Shown piece after piece: positions 1 through 13,085 of a DNA stretch of 64,000 bases. The stretch comes from Apiospora phragmitis (lineage: Eukaryota > Ascomycota > Sordariomycetes > Amphisphaeriales > Apiosporaceae), in NCBI GenBank assembly GCA_038363925.1, contig JAQQWL010000004.1, positions 2,294,001-2,358,000 on the forward strand, written 5' to 3'. Under the pieces are notes generated by a model. That model searched no databases. It saw only the letters and a list, made by a program, of their open reading frames with translations, and had not been told where the DNA came from. The position numbers were made by a program, and so were the translations under genes. Position 1 is the stretch's first letter. The number at the start of each line of letters is the position of its first letter.

Positions 1-3000
1 ATGTTACAAGGTAGATACCTGCCTCCTACCTCGCCCAATAGGGAAGGTGCTGTTCAAACTGTACAACCGATGATGATGGTTCACGGGTTATGCCTGCCGT
101 GTATGCTTTTTTGGGAGTGGAAGAGTGACAGACCATGTATACATGTCTAGGCAAGTTGTAGTAGTGGTGGCGGTAGCTGATTGGTCTGCGTCGTACCTAG
201 GCAACCGGCTCCGAATAGGATCAAATCAGAAATCAAAATCAGGATCAAGCAAGGCAAAGGATGTCCGGACGGGCGGGTAGGACGGGAAGGGTATAGAAGA
301 TGAGGATGAGCAAAGATTACCAACAGGGACTGGATGGATGGGATGGGATGCTGACAAGCATGGATGAAACGGAAGGATCGAATAGGAACCAAGCAAACAA
401 CATGAGTTCGATGATGATGGACTAGGGGACGGGGAACGGAGGAAACAATTGCTGATGAATGCTCGCATGCAATCGCCAAATGCCCAGAAAAATGCCAGCC
501 AAAGTAGACGTGTGTCAGATATCAACCTGACTGCTTGGATGGATTTCAAATGCGGGGAACTGGAGCAGGTACATTGAGCCGCAGCACTACCTCTCCCACT
601 ACATGGCCATTCAGGTACATGCTGCACTGCACTTACAATGCGTCGGTCTGATAGACTGATTGGTCTTGTTGATGATTTGGGATATACTGTATAACCTGCC
701 TAGGTAGGTGAACTGTTGGTCTTAAAATAGCGAGGAGAGGTATATGGAAGTGACCAGATATCTCTCCATCACGCAGAGCAATCAAGTACGATCCCAGGTA
801 GCTACCAAAGGTCTGGCGCAAAGGAGATATCAAAGCGAAATAACTGCGATAAGTGAGTGAATAGAAACAATAGAGGGGGTGGGAGAGGGTTGAGGCAGAT
901 AGGCAGAATCTGGCAGCAGTAGCTGGCAGATAGAGTGACAGATTGACATGGAACATTGCGTTTCCAGAGTCTTGGGGCTCCACCTTCTCTTGCGGCCTCT
1001 CTCGGTCTCTGTCGCTCTGGCAGTCACTCTGTCACTCTCGCTCAACGTCGCCAGCAGCCACTGACAACCGACGGGAATTGGCGCTCAACTGGTCTAGATA
1101 AACTTTTTCTGCGACCCATGTAACCTTGCCAGCATGTCAGTATGCCCATTCCCCGAAATGACTCGTCTTCGAATCTGATTAGAGGAAATCTGGTCTGGTC
1201 TGCACTGCAGCCCATCACAACTCCGGTCCGGTCCCGTCTTCTTGTTGCGGTCAAGACGAGATTGGACATCAAGGCCTTCCTCGCCATTCTCCATTCATAC
1301 TGTGACGGCCAGCTTCCCAGACGGGATGGGCCGTCTTAGAAAGCAAAAGCGTGATGGGTGTAGTGGTAGTTACACGCAGCTATTTGCAATGAAAGCCCAC
1401 TCACACCTCGCTCCTTCACACACGAACACACCCACCTTCGAACTTGCACAACAGTCTGCAATCCTTAGGGGTTGTCATGATTAGCTGAGGCTTACACTTC
1501 TCTCAGCACCGCGGATCTTCTACACCATCAACCCTCTTCCACCCTCTGAGAGGAGGAGTAGACGAGGGATTTGATCTTCCCCGAGCTGGGAGAGGACGGG
1601 TCTGACGAGGAGGGGAGGGCATCACAATCGAGGCCAATCCAACGTCAGCGCATCCAGTTATTCATTCGCGGGAGCTGCGCATATCCTGCAAATTAACTTT
1701 CGACCCCACGAAGGAAGCAGTCCAGGGGTCCTGCATCACCCAGGCATGTCCCACTCATTGGTTCAATGTGCCTCACGTATGGGAAAACTGGATAATTAGC
1801 CTCTTTTGTGCTGAAGGACCGGTGAAAGGTATCTATCTCTCGGAGTCTCTTTCTCTTTTTCACCAAGATGTGTCTGCCAAGTTCCGACCCAAGAACCCGC
1901 ACCTAGGCACGGGTTATGCAGCCTATAGGTCTGTATGCATATCGCTACTGCACATCTGCAAGGCGTCAGGCTCTTTTGGGACTCATTGCCCGCACGTGTT
2001 CTTCTTGCGCGCTTGACTAATTGCAGAGACAGAAGAAAGTGTACGTGTGTGTGTGTGTGTGTGGAGGTGGGTGGGTGTTGTAGGATTTTGTTTCTGTAAA
2101 CGCGACCAGGGCGGCTGCGTCTGCAACCAATTGCGCAGCACTGGTCATCACTAACCCCCGGATTTTCTGAACCCGCGAGATATTCGAGGCGCTGCTGCTG
2201 ATGGTAGGCAAGGGGCATCCGTCATCCCATCTCGCTATTTCCCCAGTAACTGACGTATGGAACAGGTCAAGGCCACCCCCAAAGGACTGGACAAGGACAA
2301 GCACCTTGGTTCCTCAAAATAGCATCCATGGTGTTGGTGTCACGGGAGTGCAACAAGAAACAAGCTGTTTGATACCACACCCTAGGTGGGTGGTGGCTGT
2401 TCCAGAGAAACATTGATCGGCGGTCGAAGCTTCGCCTCACTGGTCGTCTGTAGGGCCGACTGGGGGGTCGGGACTTCAGCCTCCATGCTCCAATCGTTTG
2501 AACGACGTGCCTCATCAAAGTTCAAATTCCTACTGGTAACCTAGGGAGAGTCACCCATACCGAATTAAGGCAAGGTAAGGCCTACATATTTAGGTTACTT
2601 TGTTTGACCGTCTGCCAATCATGCGATTGGACGAGTTCCTCGTCGACACGGCAGAGCACTCTGGCTTCTACCGTGGGCCTGGCAGTGTTAGCAGTTGCGT
2701 TATGGGTTCAACACAGCCGCCGACCAACTGGAAGTAAAGATATATCCATGTGACCAAACGCGCAACACAGCGCGCAATGCTCAAGGCAGTTTGCACGATT
2801 GAGGATTGCTCAATACTCGAAGGGCCCCTTAGAGAGACCATGAGGTCAACCCGAACCCCCACCCCGACAGAGCGAGATATGGGCGAAGCTAAAGGGTGAT
2901 CATCAGCGGCTGTGGCCGTGATTGGCATCTCACAAAGTCGCTAGGCTAGTCTCCTTGAATGCGCCATTCTGGTTGTCTCCCGATATGGGGGAGCACCCAA

Positions 3001-4898
3001 TCACTGATAACGGAGAACGAATAACCTTGAGGTATGAGGAGGCTGGCTTCTCGTTCTTGTACACGTGTATGAGTGACGAGGACGGCAGCACAGAGATTGG
3101 GGGGAGAGGAAGAAGCAAGTTGCTCTTTTCATCAAATCGAGCCCTCATATCCCCTTCCCTCAGTCCCTTCAGTTCCGCGCCATCCATCCATATCCATCCT
3201 TGCCCTTGTATGGTGTCCAGGATACGGCAACGATGACGGCGACATTAGACATGATTGTCATACCGTAAGTTGTAGGGGGTGTCAAGTTTGGCAAGGACAA
3301 CCTAGGTTGCCAATAAGGCAGAAAGTCCTACATATGTGATGTCTGTTTTCTTTTTCTTTCTTCTCTTTTGATCCACATGGATGTGCAACGGTCTCACCTT
3401 TTCGTCCCTCCTTCATCACATTCCTGTTGGTCGGATGCATACAAGACATCACACTGCTGTACACAAAACGCATCAGGCGTCGCAATCGTGGCACCTTCAG
3501 CTCAGCCGCTTCGGCTAGCAGTGGGGTCCTCCCGCATTGAAACGAGAGCCTCTTCCGAGCCGCATCAATTTTAACCCAAGTTACACACAGCAACAGATTG
3601 CCTGACAAAAAGGGGGATAACGAGCATCGGGTTATTGTCATGTCATCATCTCCAGTTGGACGAACGGCCAACATGAGCAAGCAATCGTTTCTCTTTTTCC
3701 TCTTTTCCCTCCTCTCCTACGCAATTTTAAGGAGCTTGAAACATTGCCAATTTTAGTAGTAATCAGTCGCGGTGTAGGTACAAATGTGCGTACCACTTTT
3801 CTTAAGTGAAGGAGATATAGCAAACCTTCCATACTTTTGGCGGTTGGGTTCCTTCATCTACTGTACCTGAAATTGAGGCACCCTGTGCACGCTCACACGA
3901 GCAATCCCGACGCAAGAGAATAATAAGCAAACTTTCAGACATCAGGCATTGACCAGGTGCCAGGCATCAGGGATGTATCGTTCCTGTCCTGTTTGCCTTT
4001 TCGCTGGCTGTTGGGCCTAAAGATCTCCCCTGCTTAGGCCTCGGGGGCGGCCAACCATCAACCACTGCTTTACCCAACATCGTCATGACCACTATCATCA
4101 GCTACCGACTGGAAATGGCACGATGAGACACTGCCGCCGCCGCCGCCTGCTGTTAGTGAGTTTGGTTATGGTCGTATTGACACCTACTCTGGTAAGCTTT
4201 TGGGATGGAAAAAAAGAAAAGAAAAACCTGATAATTTCCTCTCCCCCTCCTTCGAGTAAGCATGTATTGACGTGACTGAACTACACTCGCATTCACTACC
4301 TCGCCTCCCCCTCATACTTCTGTAGAGAGGGTAAACGGCATGGGGGACCATGTCAGGACCTCCTGCCCGGGCAGACTGTCCATCAACTTCCGGTGCGAGT
4401 TCCCCTACGGAAGCCCTTCCATCTTCCGAAGGACCCCACACCCAGCATCGGAAGCTGAGCCGCTGCGTCGTTCTCACGTAATGGGCTTGCTGCAGCACTT
4501 ACAGAATGACTGCATGCATTATATAGGCCGGGCATATTCTACGTACAAAATAGTTGTACATGTAAGGCTAAAGGTAATCTCATCATACTCCCAAGAAACC
4601 ATTGTTGTTAGGAGTAGGAAGGAAGTAGATATTTGTGTTTCTGATACGATGGGTGATTTGTAAACGCTTTTACACGATAGTTTGAAATCATATCCCTCCC
4701 CGACTCCGGAACTGACGGTGATGATGAACCCCACCCAATCAGTGCCCCGCATTAGATGGAGGGGAATGAAGAGTATTATCGCTCGTTAAATTTGCGCATA
4801 GGATCTTCAAGATACGTTTCCGAATAGGAAAGGATAGGTTACACAAACTGCTTTACAGTCTTTATAATGAGTCGTAAAAGCTGCTTGTTCCCCTGAAG
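1..4898. other. Intergenic region, no supportable gene
   Basis: About 4.9 kb without an open frame that I recognise or that shows conserved motifs. It holds short low-complexity stretches, including a GT dinucleotide run at about 2045-2063. It also holds several copies of the palindromic core CCTAGG (near 196, 699, 1902, 2381, 2540 and 3301). Open frames up to 140 codons exist on both strands, but they overlap each other and lack any family resemblance. The last few hundred bases are the likely promoter and leader of the alcohol dehydrogenase that starts at 4899. Confidence 0.6.
2045..2063. repeat. GT dinucleotide microsatellite
   Basis: A run of about nine GT units in intergenic DNA, followed directly by a G-rich GGAGGTGGGTGGG stretch. 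A simple sequence repeat with no function suggested by its context. Confidence 0.8.
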
Positions 4899-6357
4899 AT
4901 GGCTTCGTTACCAGCTACTATGAAGGCCGTCGTCTTCGACGGTCCCCATAAGGTCTCCCTGCAAGAGCGGCCTGTTCCTGCAAGTAAGTTTCTGTGTAGT
5001 GGTATTGAGGCAGACGGGGACAATTGGTTCGGAGAGAAAGCTAATAGGGGTAATTTCATTATAGTCCAAGATGAACGGGATATCATCGTCAAGGTCCAGA
5101 GCACTGCACTATGCGGATCGTGAGTTTTATTATGCCCGTCACGACACGAGTGATGATGATAGCATCGCACACTTTCTTCTGACTACTATTCAACAACCTC
5201 TTCTAGCGAACTCCATACATTCCGAGGTCTCCATCCGTCCGCGACGGGGTACACCATGGGCCACGAGTTCACCGGAGAGGTGGTAGTGGCCGGAAAGGAT
5301 GTGAAATCCGTCAAGGTTGGAGATAAAGTGGTATCACCGTTTACAACGTCCTGGTAAGTAAAGAAGGCACACAGGACACACGTTATGAAGGTCTCCTCCG
5401 ACCCAAGTGCCTGCCTGTTCCTGGCAGGCGGGCCGACGGGCTGGCTGCCTGGTAATATGATTATTTCTGACATTATGGCTAGCGGAGACTGCTTCTACTG
5501 CAAGAGTGGCGCGACAGGCCGGTGCACGGAAAGCCTCCTGCTCGGCTGCGAGAAGCTCGACGGGGCCCAGGCCGAGTACGTGCGTGTCCCCACCGCCGAC
5601 GGGACCGTCATGGTGGCGCCCCAGGAGATCGACGACAACGCACTCATCCTGATGGCCGACATCTTCCCCACGGGCTTCTTCGGGGCCGCCAACGCGTTCG
5701 GCAACCTCGGGCCGGCCCAGACGCCGTCCGAGGCCGTGGCCGTCGTCGTCGGCTGCGGGCCCGTGGGCCTCTGCGCCATCGTCTCCGCGCTCGAGTACAA
5801 GCCCAAGCACCTCTTCGCCATCGACAGCGTCGAGAGCCGCCTCAAGCTGGCCAAGTCGCTCGGGGCCGAGCCCCTCAATTTCGTCAAGGACAAGGAGGGC
5901 ATGCTGGCCAGGATCAAGGAGGTGTCCGAGGGCCGCGGTGCCGATGTGGTCATCGAGGTGGTGGGATTGAGCCCGGCCCTCCGGACTGCTTTTGATATCT
6001 TGCGACCCTTTGGCTTCCTCAGCTCCATTGGTGTCCACAATGCCGAGGTACGACCCTCCCCTTCCCTCGCCCCTTCTTGTCCCCACGACACATATATATC
6101 CCTTTTAGAGGTGTGGCGCTGACCTGATACACACAAAGATTCCGTGGACTGGGGAGGAAGCGTACGATAAGAACCTGAGGCTCCAGATGGGCCGCTGCCC
6201 CGTCCGCTCGGTTTTCCCCGATGCGCTGAAGGTCCTGGCCAAAAACCAGCATCTATTCGGATTCATGTTCGAGAAGATCATGCCTCTGAGCGAGGCGGTG
6301 AAAGGGTACGACCTGTTTGACAAGATGAAGGTGCAAAAGGTCATCTTTAAGCCTTAA
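4899..6357 (+). CDS. Zinc-containing medium-chain alcohol dehydrogenase
   Basis: Predicted NAD(P)-dependent medium-chain alcohol/polyol dehydrogenase of about 356 residues. I read five exons: 4899-4983, 5065-5119, 5207-5353, 5483-6047 and 6139-6357. The lengths sum to 357 codons. Exon 2 gives the catalytic-zinc ALCGS motif, and exon 3 gives MGHEFTGEV with the second zinc ligand. Exon 4 opens with the structural-zinc cluster CGDCFYCKSG followed by GRC. The nucleotide-binding motif VVGCGPVGL follows about 90 residues later, and the chain ends KVQKVIFKP. The family is known to oxidise alcohols or polyols; the substrate cannot be read here. The 3' end converges on Sen15, with about 50 bases between the stops. 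No frame problem is visible. The upstream start MASLPATMKAV is used; the internal Met at residue 8 is an alternative. Confidence 0.9.
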
Positions 6358-6408
6358 AAGTAGATAAAAGTCGTTCCTAGTAAATAAATCTCCAAAGAAA
6401 ACGGTTCT

Positions 6409-6855
6409 TCAGTTCTGACGCGGCTTGACGATGCCATCGTGCACAAAGTAGTAAACGACCGTGGAGTCGTCGTGGACAATGGCCATGAGCAGGCGCTTGC
6501 AGCGGCCTTCCGCCAACGGCTCCGGCAGCTCCAGCGAATCGAAGACTTCGGCCAGTTGCTTGAGGGTGAATTTCTCGTTCAGATGCATGGGTACCACCCA
6601 TTCGATTTCGGGCGTCTCATCGACGGTGTAGGTGGCGTGGGTCTTGACCAGCTCGACCTGATCGTCTGGATGGAGGTACAGACGTCGAGGCGGAAGTCCT
6701 GTGATGAGAGGCCGCGGAAGCCATGTTTTGTTGTTTTCGACCAGTGAGGAGGATTGTTTATGTATGTGTGATTCCAGGAGGGTCCAGTCGTGTTGGCTCT
6801 CAAGGTTCTCATAAACGGTACTCGCCAGATCGGTGAGGTAATCCGGGTGCGCCAT
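6409..6855 (-). CDS. sen15: tRNA-splicing endonuclease subunit Sen15
   Basis: Single-exon gene of 148 codons. The C-terminal half carries the conserved Sen15 pattern: EWVVPMHLNEKFTLKQL, then a VFDSLELPE stretch, then KRLLMAIVHDDSTVVYYFVH, ending DGIVKPRQN. Sen15 is a non-catalytic structural subunit of the four-protein tRNA-splicing endonuclease, which cuts introns from pre-tRNA. It pairs with the Sen34 side of the complex. Length is typical for fungal Sen15. The gene lies tail-to-tail with the upstream alcohol dehydrogenase. Its 5' side faces a 2.2 kb intergenic stretch shared with the DUF2985 gene. Confidence 0.92.
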   Translation of the reverse strand: MAHPDYLTDLASTVYENLESQHDWTLLESHIHKQSSSLVENNKTWLPRPLITGLPPRRLYLHPDDQVELVKTHATYTVDETPEIEWVVPMHLNEKFTLKQLAEVFDSLELPEPLAEGRCKRLLMAIVHDDSTVVYYFVHDGIVKPRQN

Positions 6856-9100
6856 GGCGATGGAGTTGCCGTCTGGGGTAAGTCTGAAAAAGTTGCGAAG
6901 ATGGCTGGAATAGCTAGCGTCCGTATTTATTCATTCCAAGGGAGGGGTTTGCCTGCTTGGTTGTTGTATCAGGATTTTGAGGTCTGGTATTCAGCTCAGT
7001 CACGACAAAATGAGGCGGTGTCTGACAGCAATTTACAAAGGTTTCTTCAATTAATGGTGGTAAGTTTTGTATCTCCACTAACGCGAGGCAGACATAAGAT
7101 GCATCAACGAGTCTGCGCTCCGAATCGCATGGAAATAGATAGAGTCAAGGATAATTAAAGGAAATCGACGTTTTCCCTCAAAAGCAACCCAAATTTTGAA
7201 CGGATATCAAGTTGTAAGCAAGCTGCTTGCTGTTATCACATGTATCATTGGTGTTCACTGGTTTCTGATGCTCCACTGAGAGAGACCCTAGATTTCGACT
7301 AACCTTAGGTGCTGCAGCTTCCCCATGATCAACCGGACATTTGCCAATTCTAAGTTATCGTATCCCGCCTCGCCTCGTATCCCGTACGGCAGAAGAAAAA
7401 GTCGATCCAAACCGACCTCGCCAAATGGATGATCAACTGAGAGGCTAGACCGGCCTCCGATCCATCTATGTATGTACAAAGGTGGATTGTGGCAGACAAG
7501 CAAGCAAGTAGGCAAGCGTCAATATCAACTGTATTGAGTTGACTAAGCTGATGCTGACAGGACCCGTGTAACCAACGTACGAGATCCTTTTAAAAGCGAA
7601 AGCGATCTTACCTACGCGAAAACAGATCTTACCCTCCCTGCCTCCTAAATGCAACCCTGGCGGCAAAATGCGCAGCTGCTGACGTGGGTTGTTTGCTCGT
7701 GGCTGCGTGGCTTCCTGCTTCGTGGCTGGTTTCAACACAGCCAGCACTAGCAAACAGAACAATCAATGATGCCGACGATGATGATGACGGCAACCCATAT
7801 CGAGCACGTAGTATTGTTATTATGTTTATATGTTTAAAACGGACCAGAACCTGCAGTTGTTTGGTTGTGGCTGATCCGTAAACCTGCTTTTGGTTTATGC
7901 TATCGCGGCTACGCGGCTCTGTCTTGGACTCTTGGAGAGTTCAACGGTGACGTACGTAGCGGGCTAGGTTAGAGCGTTGCGTGTGGCAGTGTGGCACGAG
8001 CAGAAGGCACGAGGGCGAAAAGGGCCAAAGGGCCAAAGGCCCAAGAACTCCGGCATTTATCCTACGGATCGTCCAGAGAGATTCTAGACCACGGGCCTGG
8101 GCCAGGGGCCAATTAAAACAGGCTCCCCCACCATCTTCCTACTTGCGCGCCGGTGCCAGTTCAGTGGAGTGCCATCAACATTGGAAGTCTCGACTATGTT
8201 AGGGATTGTTGACATTTGATTTCGTTCTGTGCATCCTCCAGGCGGGTGTAACGGTTGGACCGTGACGGGAGGAGGCGTATATGTGCATTACAAGACTCAT
8301 TATTACAGTTCAAATTGCCGATTCATCGTTTACTGGGATCTCACAACTTACCTCGAACTTGTTGACCAGGCTGGCAGGATTATGGCCGTTGCGTTTCGTT
8401 GGAGCCCTTTTGCACTGCACGTCTGCATCATCCACATGCCAAGCTACCGAGTACCATACCAGAATCAGATAGCCACCCTGCCAAGACTAGGGGGCCTTGG
8501 GAGCGTATGTAATTCGCTTTCGCTTACCGTTAGGTACGCTTACCTACCCGTAGCAACCCAGAACCCGCGTCTGCGCGTGCAATTTGGTGAAGGGGAAAAC
8601 TGGAAACTGCTGCTGGCCGTCCCGTCAAATCGAGTGCGAGTGCTACAAAGGGTAAGAGGTAGGTTCCCATCCTGTCATCCTCCCGGTTTCCCTTTCCGAT
8701 CGGTTTGATCCTCTACACATACCACCATGCTTGCTCTTCTTCTTTCCCCCTTCTTCTCTACCCTCATTTCGTTTGGGTTCTTGGTCTTATTCAGCGATAT
8801 TCCTCCTACACTTTTAATATTAACTGGACTCGATCTCTTGATCATCAGCCCAACCAAAGTATCTCGGATTCTGCTCCACCATATACCCCTTTGTCAATTT
8901 TGCGGACGGGCTCGACCAAATCCTGGTCTCAATTCGAAATATCGACCCGACGATTGTTTATGTTTGGACAAACGAGCTGTACCTGCAAAGCGACTCTCAA
9001 ATCGCGAACCAGTGATAGCAAATGCTCGACGACTGCTACTGGACAGTAGCGAGTCTGAGGCTGCCATTCACATTTCTCCCAATACTTCGCCATTCAGACT
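6856..9100. other. Divergent intergenic region, Sen15 / DUF2985
   Basis: About 2.2 kb between two divergently oriented genes, presumably containing both promoters. The last 400 bases before 9101 are rich in C and T (for example 8727-8765), typical of fungal 5' leaders. I see no tRNA, repeat array or additional gene. Confidence 0.5.
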
Positions 9101-10216
9101 ATGTCCTCGATGGCTTCAAGTGAGATATCGTCTACGGAACCTATCAAACGATCCGGGAACAACGACGGCCTGAACAATGATGTTATAGCGACAGAGCTTA
9201 CCCATTCGCGCTCGCATTCGACGTACGAAAATGGGGCCAGTCGACCACACCACCAGGCGCAAGAAAGCGTCGGCGCCACTGCCGTGACCGGTGTCGCTAA
9301 CACTGCCGCTCGTGAGCAAATATATGCCAATGGTTACCATTTCCCACCCAAGTACTCGGTGAAGGAGAACATTAAGCAGGGGCTCATTGACTTTTGGGCA
9401 TTCTACAACACCGGATTCGGATTCTTCCTCACCATGTACTCGTTGAATGTTGTCGCATGGGGCGGTATGCTTTTCCTGCTGTTGTGTAACGCGGCGCCCG
9501 CCATGTGCGTCCCAAGCTGCAACGACATCGACTCGCCGAGACGGATCTGGATCGAGACGGATTCTCAGATCCTCAACGCTCTTTTCTGCGTGACGGGATT
9601 CGGACTCGCACCCTGGCGCATACGGGACCTGGTCTTGCTCCTCAAGTTTCGCATGGGGAAGAACACGAAAGCTCTCCGGGAAGTGGCTGGTGTGCACCGG
9701 AACTGGTTCCGTCTCGCGGGCTCGGAGAATCTCCCAGTCAATATCGGCCCTAAGAACATTAAGGAAACGATTGAGCAGTTTCCCGAGACCAGCGTGCCAT
9801 GGCCCCTGGAGACGATCCCCGAGCCGCCTCCCACTGGCATTCGCGCCCCGCCCACGAAGATGTGGAAGCTCGATTTCATCATTTGGTTCAATATTGCCAA
9901 CACGCTATTGCAGGTTGTCCTGTCGACTTTCATGTGGGCGCTGAATAGATATGACCGTCCCAGTTGGTCCACAGGACTCTTCGTCTGCCTGGCTTGTATT
10001 GCCGCCGCTATTGCCGGTATCACGATGGGGCTGGAAGGGAAGCATGTCAAAACGATAGAAGGGGTGCCGCTGACTGATCGGGATCGGGAGCGCCTTTCTC
10101 GCGACAAGGAGCTGGGGATTCCTCACCACAACAACATTAAGGACAAGGACCCTGTTGAGCTGGAGAAGAAGAAGAACAAGAAGGCGAAGAAGGCAGGCGA
10201 GGAGAAGACAGGCTAA
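9101..10216 (+). CDS. DUF2985 family membrane protein
   Basis: Intronless frame of 371 codons. The core fits the fungal DUF2985 family: DFWAFYNTGFGFFLTMYSLN, then VVAWGGMLFLLLCNAAPAMC, then a PSCNDIDSPRRIWIE loop, then QILNALFCVTGFGLAPWRIRD. Hydrophobic segments lie near residues 105-130, 150-170, 265-285 and 295-315. The C-terminus is strongly basic (EKKKNKKAKKAGEEK). The family is conserved in filamentous fungi and has no known biochemical role, so only an integral membrane location is claimed. The N-terminal 80 residues are Ser/Thr-rich and probably disordered. The first Met is used; MASSE four codons later is an alternative. Confidence 0.88.
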   Translation: MSSMASSEISSTEPIKRSGNNDGLNNDVIATELTHSRSHSTYENGASRPHHQAQESVGATAVTGVANTAAREQIYANGYHFPPKYSVKENIKQGLIDFWAFYNTGFGFFLTMYSLNVVAWGGMLFLLLCNAAPAMCVPSCNDIDSPRRIWIETDSQILNALFCVTGFGLAPWRIRDLVLLLKFRMGKNTKALREVAGVHRNWFRLAGSENLPVNIGPKNIKETIEQFPETSVPWPLETIPEPPPTGIRAPPTKMWKLDFIIWFNIANTLLQVVLSTFMWALNRYDRPSWSTGLFVCLACIAAAIAGITMGLEGKHVKTIEGVPLTDRDRERLSRDKELGIPHHNNIKDKDPVELEKKKNKKAKKAGEEKTG

Positions 10217-11128
10217 TCACCAATCTCCGTCTCATACCCGATCTGGAAATACAAGACAGCGGGCTCGCGAGTGGGAAACACAAATAAAACAGAAAATATG
10301 GTGGACTGTAGACTTTATAGGAATGCTTGTAATGATGACGGCAGCTTTAGTGTAATACGAATAAACGAAAGTCCTGGTAGCTACAAATGAACATACACAA
10401 ATGCCGCAGAATTGGTGCTTGCTACCTTTTGATTATTTTTGAAATCTGCTGCATTTTGCATAAAACAAGATCATGAACTTGTTCAGACGCAATCGGCAGG
10501 AGTGATGGTTTTCGACTTCAACAGGATGAGGTCGAAGTTGCCAATACTGTCTGTAGATCTGGATTGCCCCGTTGTAAAGTGCTGAAAATGGCAGGCTGAC
10601 TCTGCATAGGTTAGGTACCATTACCCCAGACCCAGCTAATGGACTAGCTAACGATAGGAAGCAATAGTGCATGCCCCAAAGATCCACAGGGGTTCAGTTA
10701 TCGGCTGTTTAGGTAAGAGGTACCGCCAGTAGGGGTTCCGGATGATAAGGCAGTGACGATCGATTGATTGCTTATCAGTCGTCGCATGTCCACCTTCCGC
10801 CTCACGTGTTCCGAAACAGGCATACCCCCAATCCAGCCAGTGGCTTTCCCGTTCATCCCGAACAACATCCCAGAAACACCATCATCATCAGACTGGTTTG
10901 TTGTCGGTCTTCTTTTTGTCGTTTATCCTGATAGACAGGGACTGTTCCCATAGAGATACGTCTGTTCAGCTCTGGTAGCATCTGTCGTCATTAGTGGTAT
11001 CAGTTGTTGTACCTGCACCGTCTTCGGACCAATCATCCATCCCCGTTTCATCAGATTTAAAGAGTCACGACTTCGAATTCGAAGAAGAGGAACACCAACA
11101 GACATACACATACACACCCAGCGTCATT
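10217..11128. other. Intergenic region
   Basis: About 0.9 kb between two genes on the + strand. It should contain the terminator of the DUF2985 gene and the promoter of the SLC35F6-type transporter. The downstream frame is open back to 10994, but that extension is Ser-rich and lacks similarity to the transporter family, so I treat it as leader. Confidence 0.5.
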
Positions 11129-12542
11129 ATGGCGTCCAAATCCATGATACCCTTCCTTGTGGGCATGATGCTGCTCACGGGCGTCTGCAACACGCTCTTG
11201 ACCAAGTACCAGGACAACCAGTGCGTCCGCGACTGCGACGGGCCGAACCCCAAGACCTTTGAGCAGCCCGTTCTGCAGACCGCCCAGATGTTCGTCGGCG
11301 AGGCCGGCTGCTGGATCGTCGTGGGGCTCATGGCCGCCTACCGCAAGTACTTCAACAAGCCCACGCCCGACGAGAACGGGTACCGACCCCTCGACACCAG
11401 CGACGATAATAACGACGCGACGGTCGTCTCGAGCAACGGCGGCGCCGGCGACGAGGAGGATGCGGCATCGGAGAGCACGCTGACCAACAATAATACTAAT
11501 GGTGCGGGCGCTGCTGCTGCTGCCAAGAAGCCGCGCCGGGACACCCTCGCGGGAATTCGGATCCTTATGCTGGCGCTCCCGGCCTTGTGCGATATCTGCG
11601 GTACCACGCTCATGAACGGCGGTCTCCTGATGGTCGCTGCTAGTATCTACCAGATGACGCGCGGGGCCCTGGTCCTGTTCGTCGGGCTCTTTAGCGTCGT
11701 CTTCCTGCGCCGCCACCTGTACGCCTTCCAATGGGTTTCGCTCCTGGGTGTCGTGCTCGGCGTGGCCATCGTAGGTCTTGCGGGCGCCATCAGCCCCGAC
11801 AGCCATGTTGAACCCGGCGCTGGAGCCGAACCCGTCGTCGTCGGCCTGACCAGGCGCTTGGCCTCGGCGACCATGAAGGACGGCGAGGAGGCCATGCCCG
11901 AGGCGGTGCGCGTCATTATTGGCGTGCTGCTCATCGCGGGCGCCCAGATCTTCACGGCCACGCAGTTCGTCCTCGAGGAGTGGATCCTGGAGCGCTCGGC
12001 CATTGACCCCATCAACGTCGTCGGCTGGGAGGGCTCGTTCGGCCTCATCGCGACCCTGATCATCATGCTCGTCATGCACTTCGCCGTCGGCCAGACCGAC
12101 GCCGGTAGATACGGCATGTTCGACATGGTCGAAGGCCTCAACCAGATGTTCGAGCACAAGGCCGTGCTCATCTCCAGTTTCATGATCATGATCAGCATCG
12201 GGTAAGTTCGTTCAGTTGCCTTTTTTATCTATCAACACGAGTATTTGTGCTAATGATACTCTTTGCTCTAGTGGATTCAACTTCTTCGGACTTTCAGTCA
12301 CTCGCAGTGTCAGTGCCACGTCTCGTTCCACCATCGACACGTGCCGTACGCTGTTCATCTGGATCGTCTCGCTGGGTCTCGGCTGGGAGTCCTTCAAGTG
12401 GCTCCAGGTCCTCGGCTTTGCCCTGTTGGTCTACTTCACCTTCCTCTTCAACAGCATCGTCCAGCCGCCCTTCAAGTTCCTCAAGGTGGACGAGAGCGAG
12501 ATCGAGGAGCTGCTGCCCGAGGAGCCTATAGAGCATATCTAG
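11129..12542 (+). CDS. SLC35F6-type drug/metabolite transporter
   Basis: Two exons, 11129-12201 and 12272-12542, give 447 residues. The start MASKSMIPFLVG is chosen because it opens directly with the first transmembrane helix and the family signature GVCNTLLTKYQDNQ. It is followed by FEQPVLQTAQMFVGEAGC. Later blocks typical of the family are CDICGTTLMNGGLLMVAASI, YQMTRGALVLFVGLFSVVFL and the exon-2 block TRSVSATSRSTIDTCRTLFI. About ten transmembrane segments are evident. A variable Asp/Asn/Ala-rich cytosolic loop lies near residues 90-135. The family (DMT superfamily, SLC35F6) is found on endomembranes and mitochondria or lysosomes in animals; the fungal substrate is unknown. No frame defects. 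Confidence 0.86.
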
Positions 12543-13085
12543 GAATCATCTTGTGAGGCTTGTCATCTGGCGATAAAGCAGGGCATAATTGACCCCTAGA
12601 ATCTTGTTGCTGTGTATTCCTCGTTTTTACGTCATATTGCTCCGTCCAGGAGACAGCGAGAACTGTGTCTATTCATTCGTTTATCAGCGGTGCTACTAGT
12701 ACCACTAGTTTAGTTGGAGCCATTGGACTGCATTACGGGGGCATTACTGTTGGATTTAATTGATTGGGGGAATGTGAGTTATTTGCATGTTTCTGGCGTT
12801 CCTTGGAGTTGGCTCTGATGGAGGGGGGAAGGATTCGGATGGGTGTTTGTGTCTTATGTTGCTATTCTGCGACAACCCATTACTAGAGGCTTAAGCACAA
12901 CAGCGTATCGAAAGAGTGTATAAAGAAAGATACTACTACTACTACTGCATACTCGTTTACTACGTGGCCCGAGATATTATTTACTTGCATGTGTGGATCT
13001 GTTATGACAAAGACACAGAGATGCCTTGAAATGTCCTTCCTTTCCTGTCTATTTATCTACATACCTATCTACCTACCGAGCCACT
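12543..13085. other. Convergent intergenic region
   Basis: About 0.54 kb between the stops of the transporter and of palB, holding both 3' ends. A short TAC trinucleotide run lies at about 12931-12946. No gene seen. Confidence 0.5.

Noticed and set aside
5334..6086. Long minus-strand frame opposite the alcohol dehydrogenase
   Set aside because: Mirror of the GC-rich exon 4; composition is Gly/Arg/His-rich without motifs, and the plus strand has clear ADH signatures.
11057..12157. 366-codon minus-strand frame
   Set aside because: Antisense shadow of the SLC35F6-type transporter exon.
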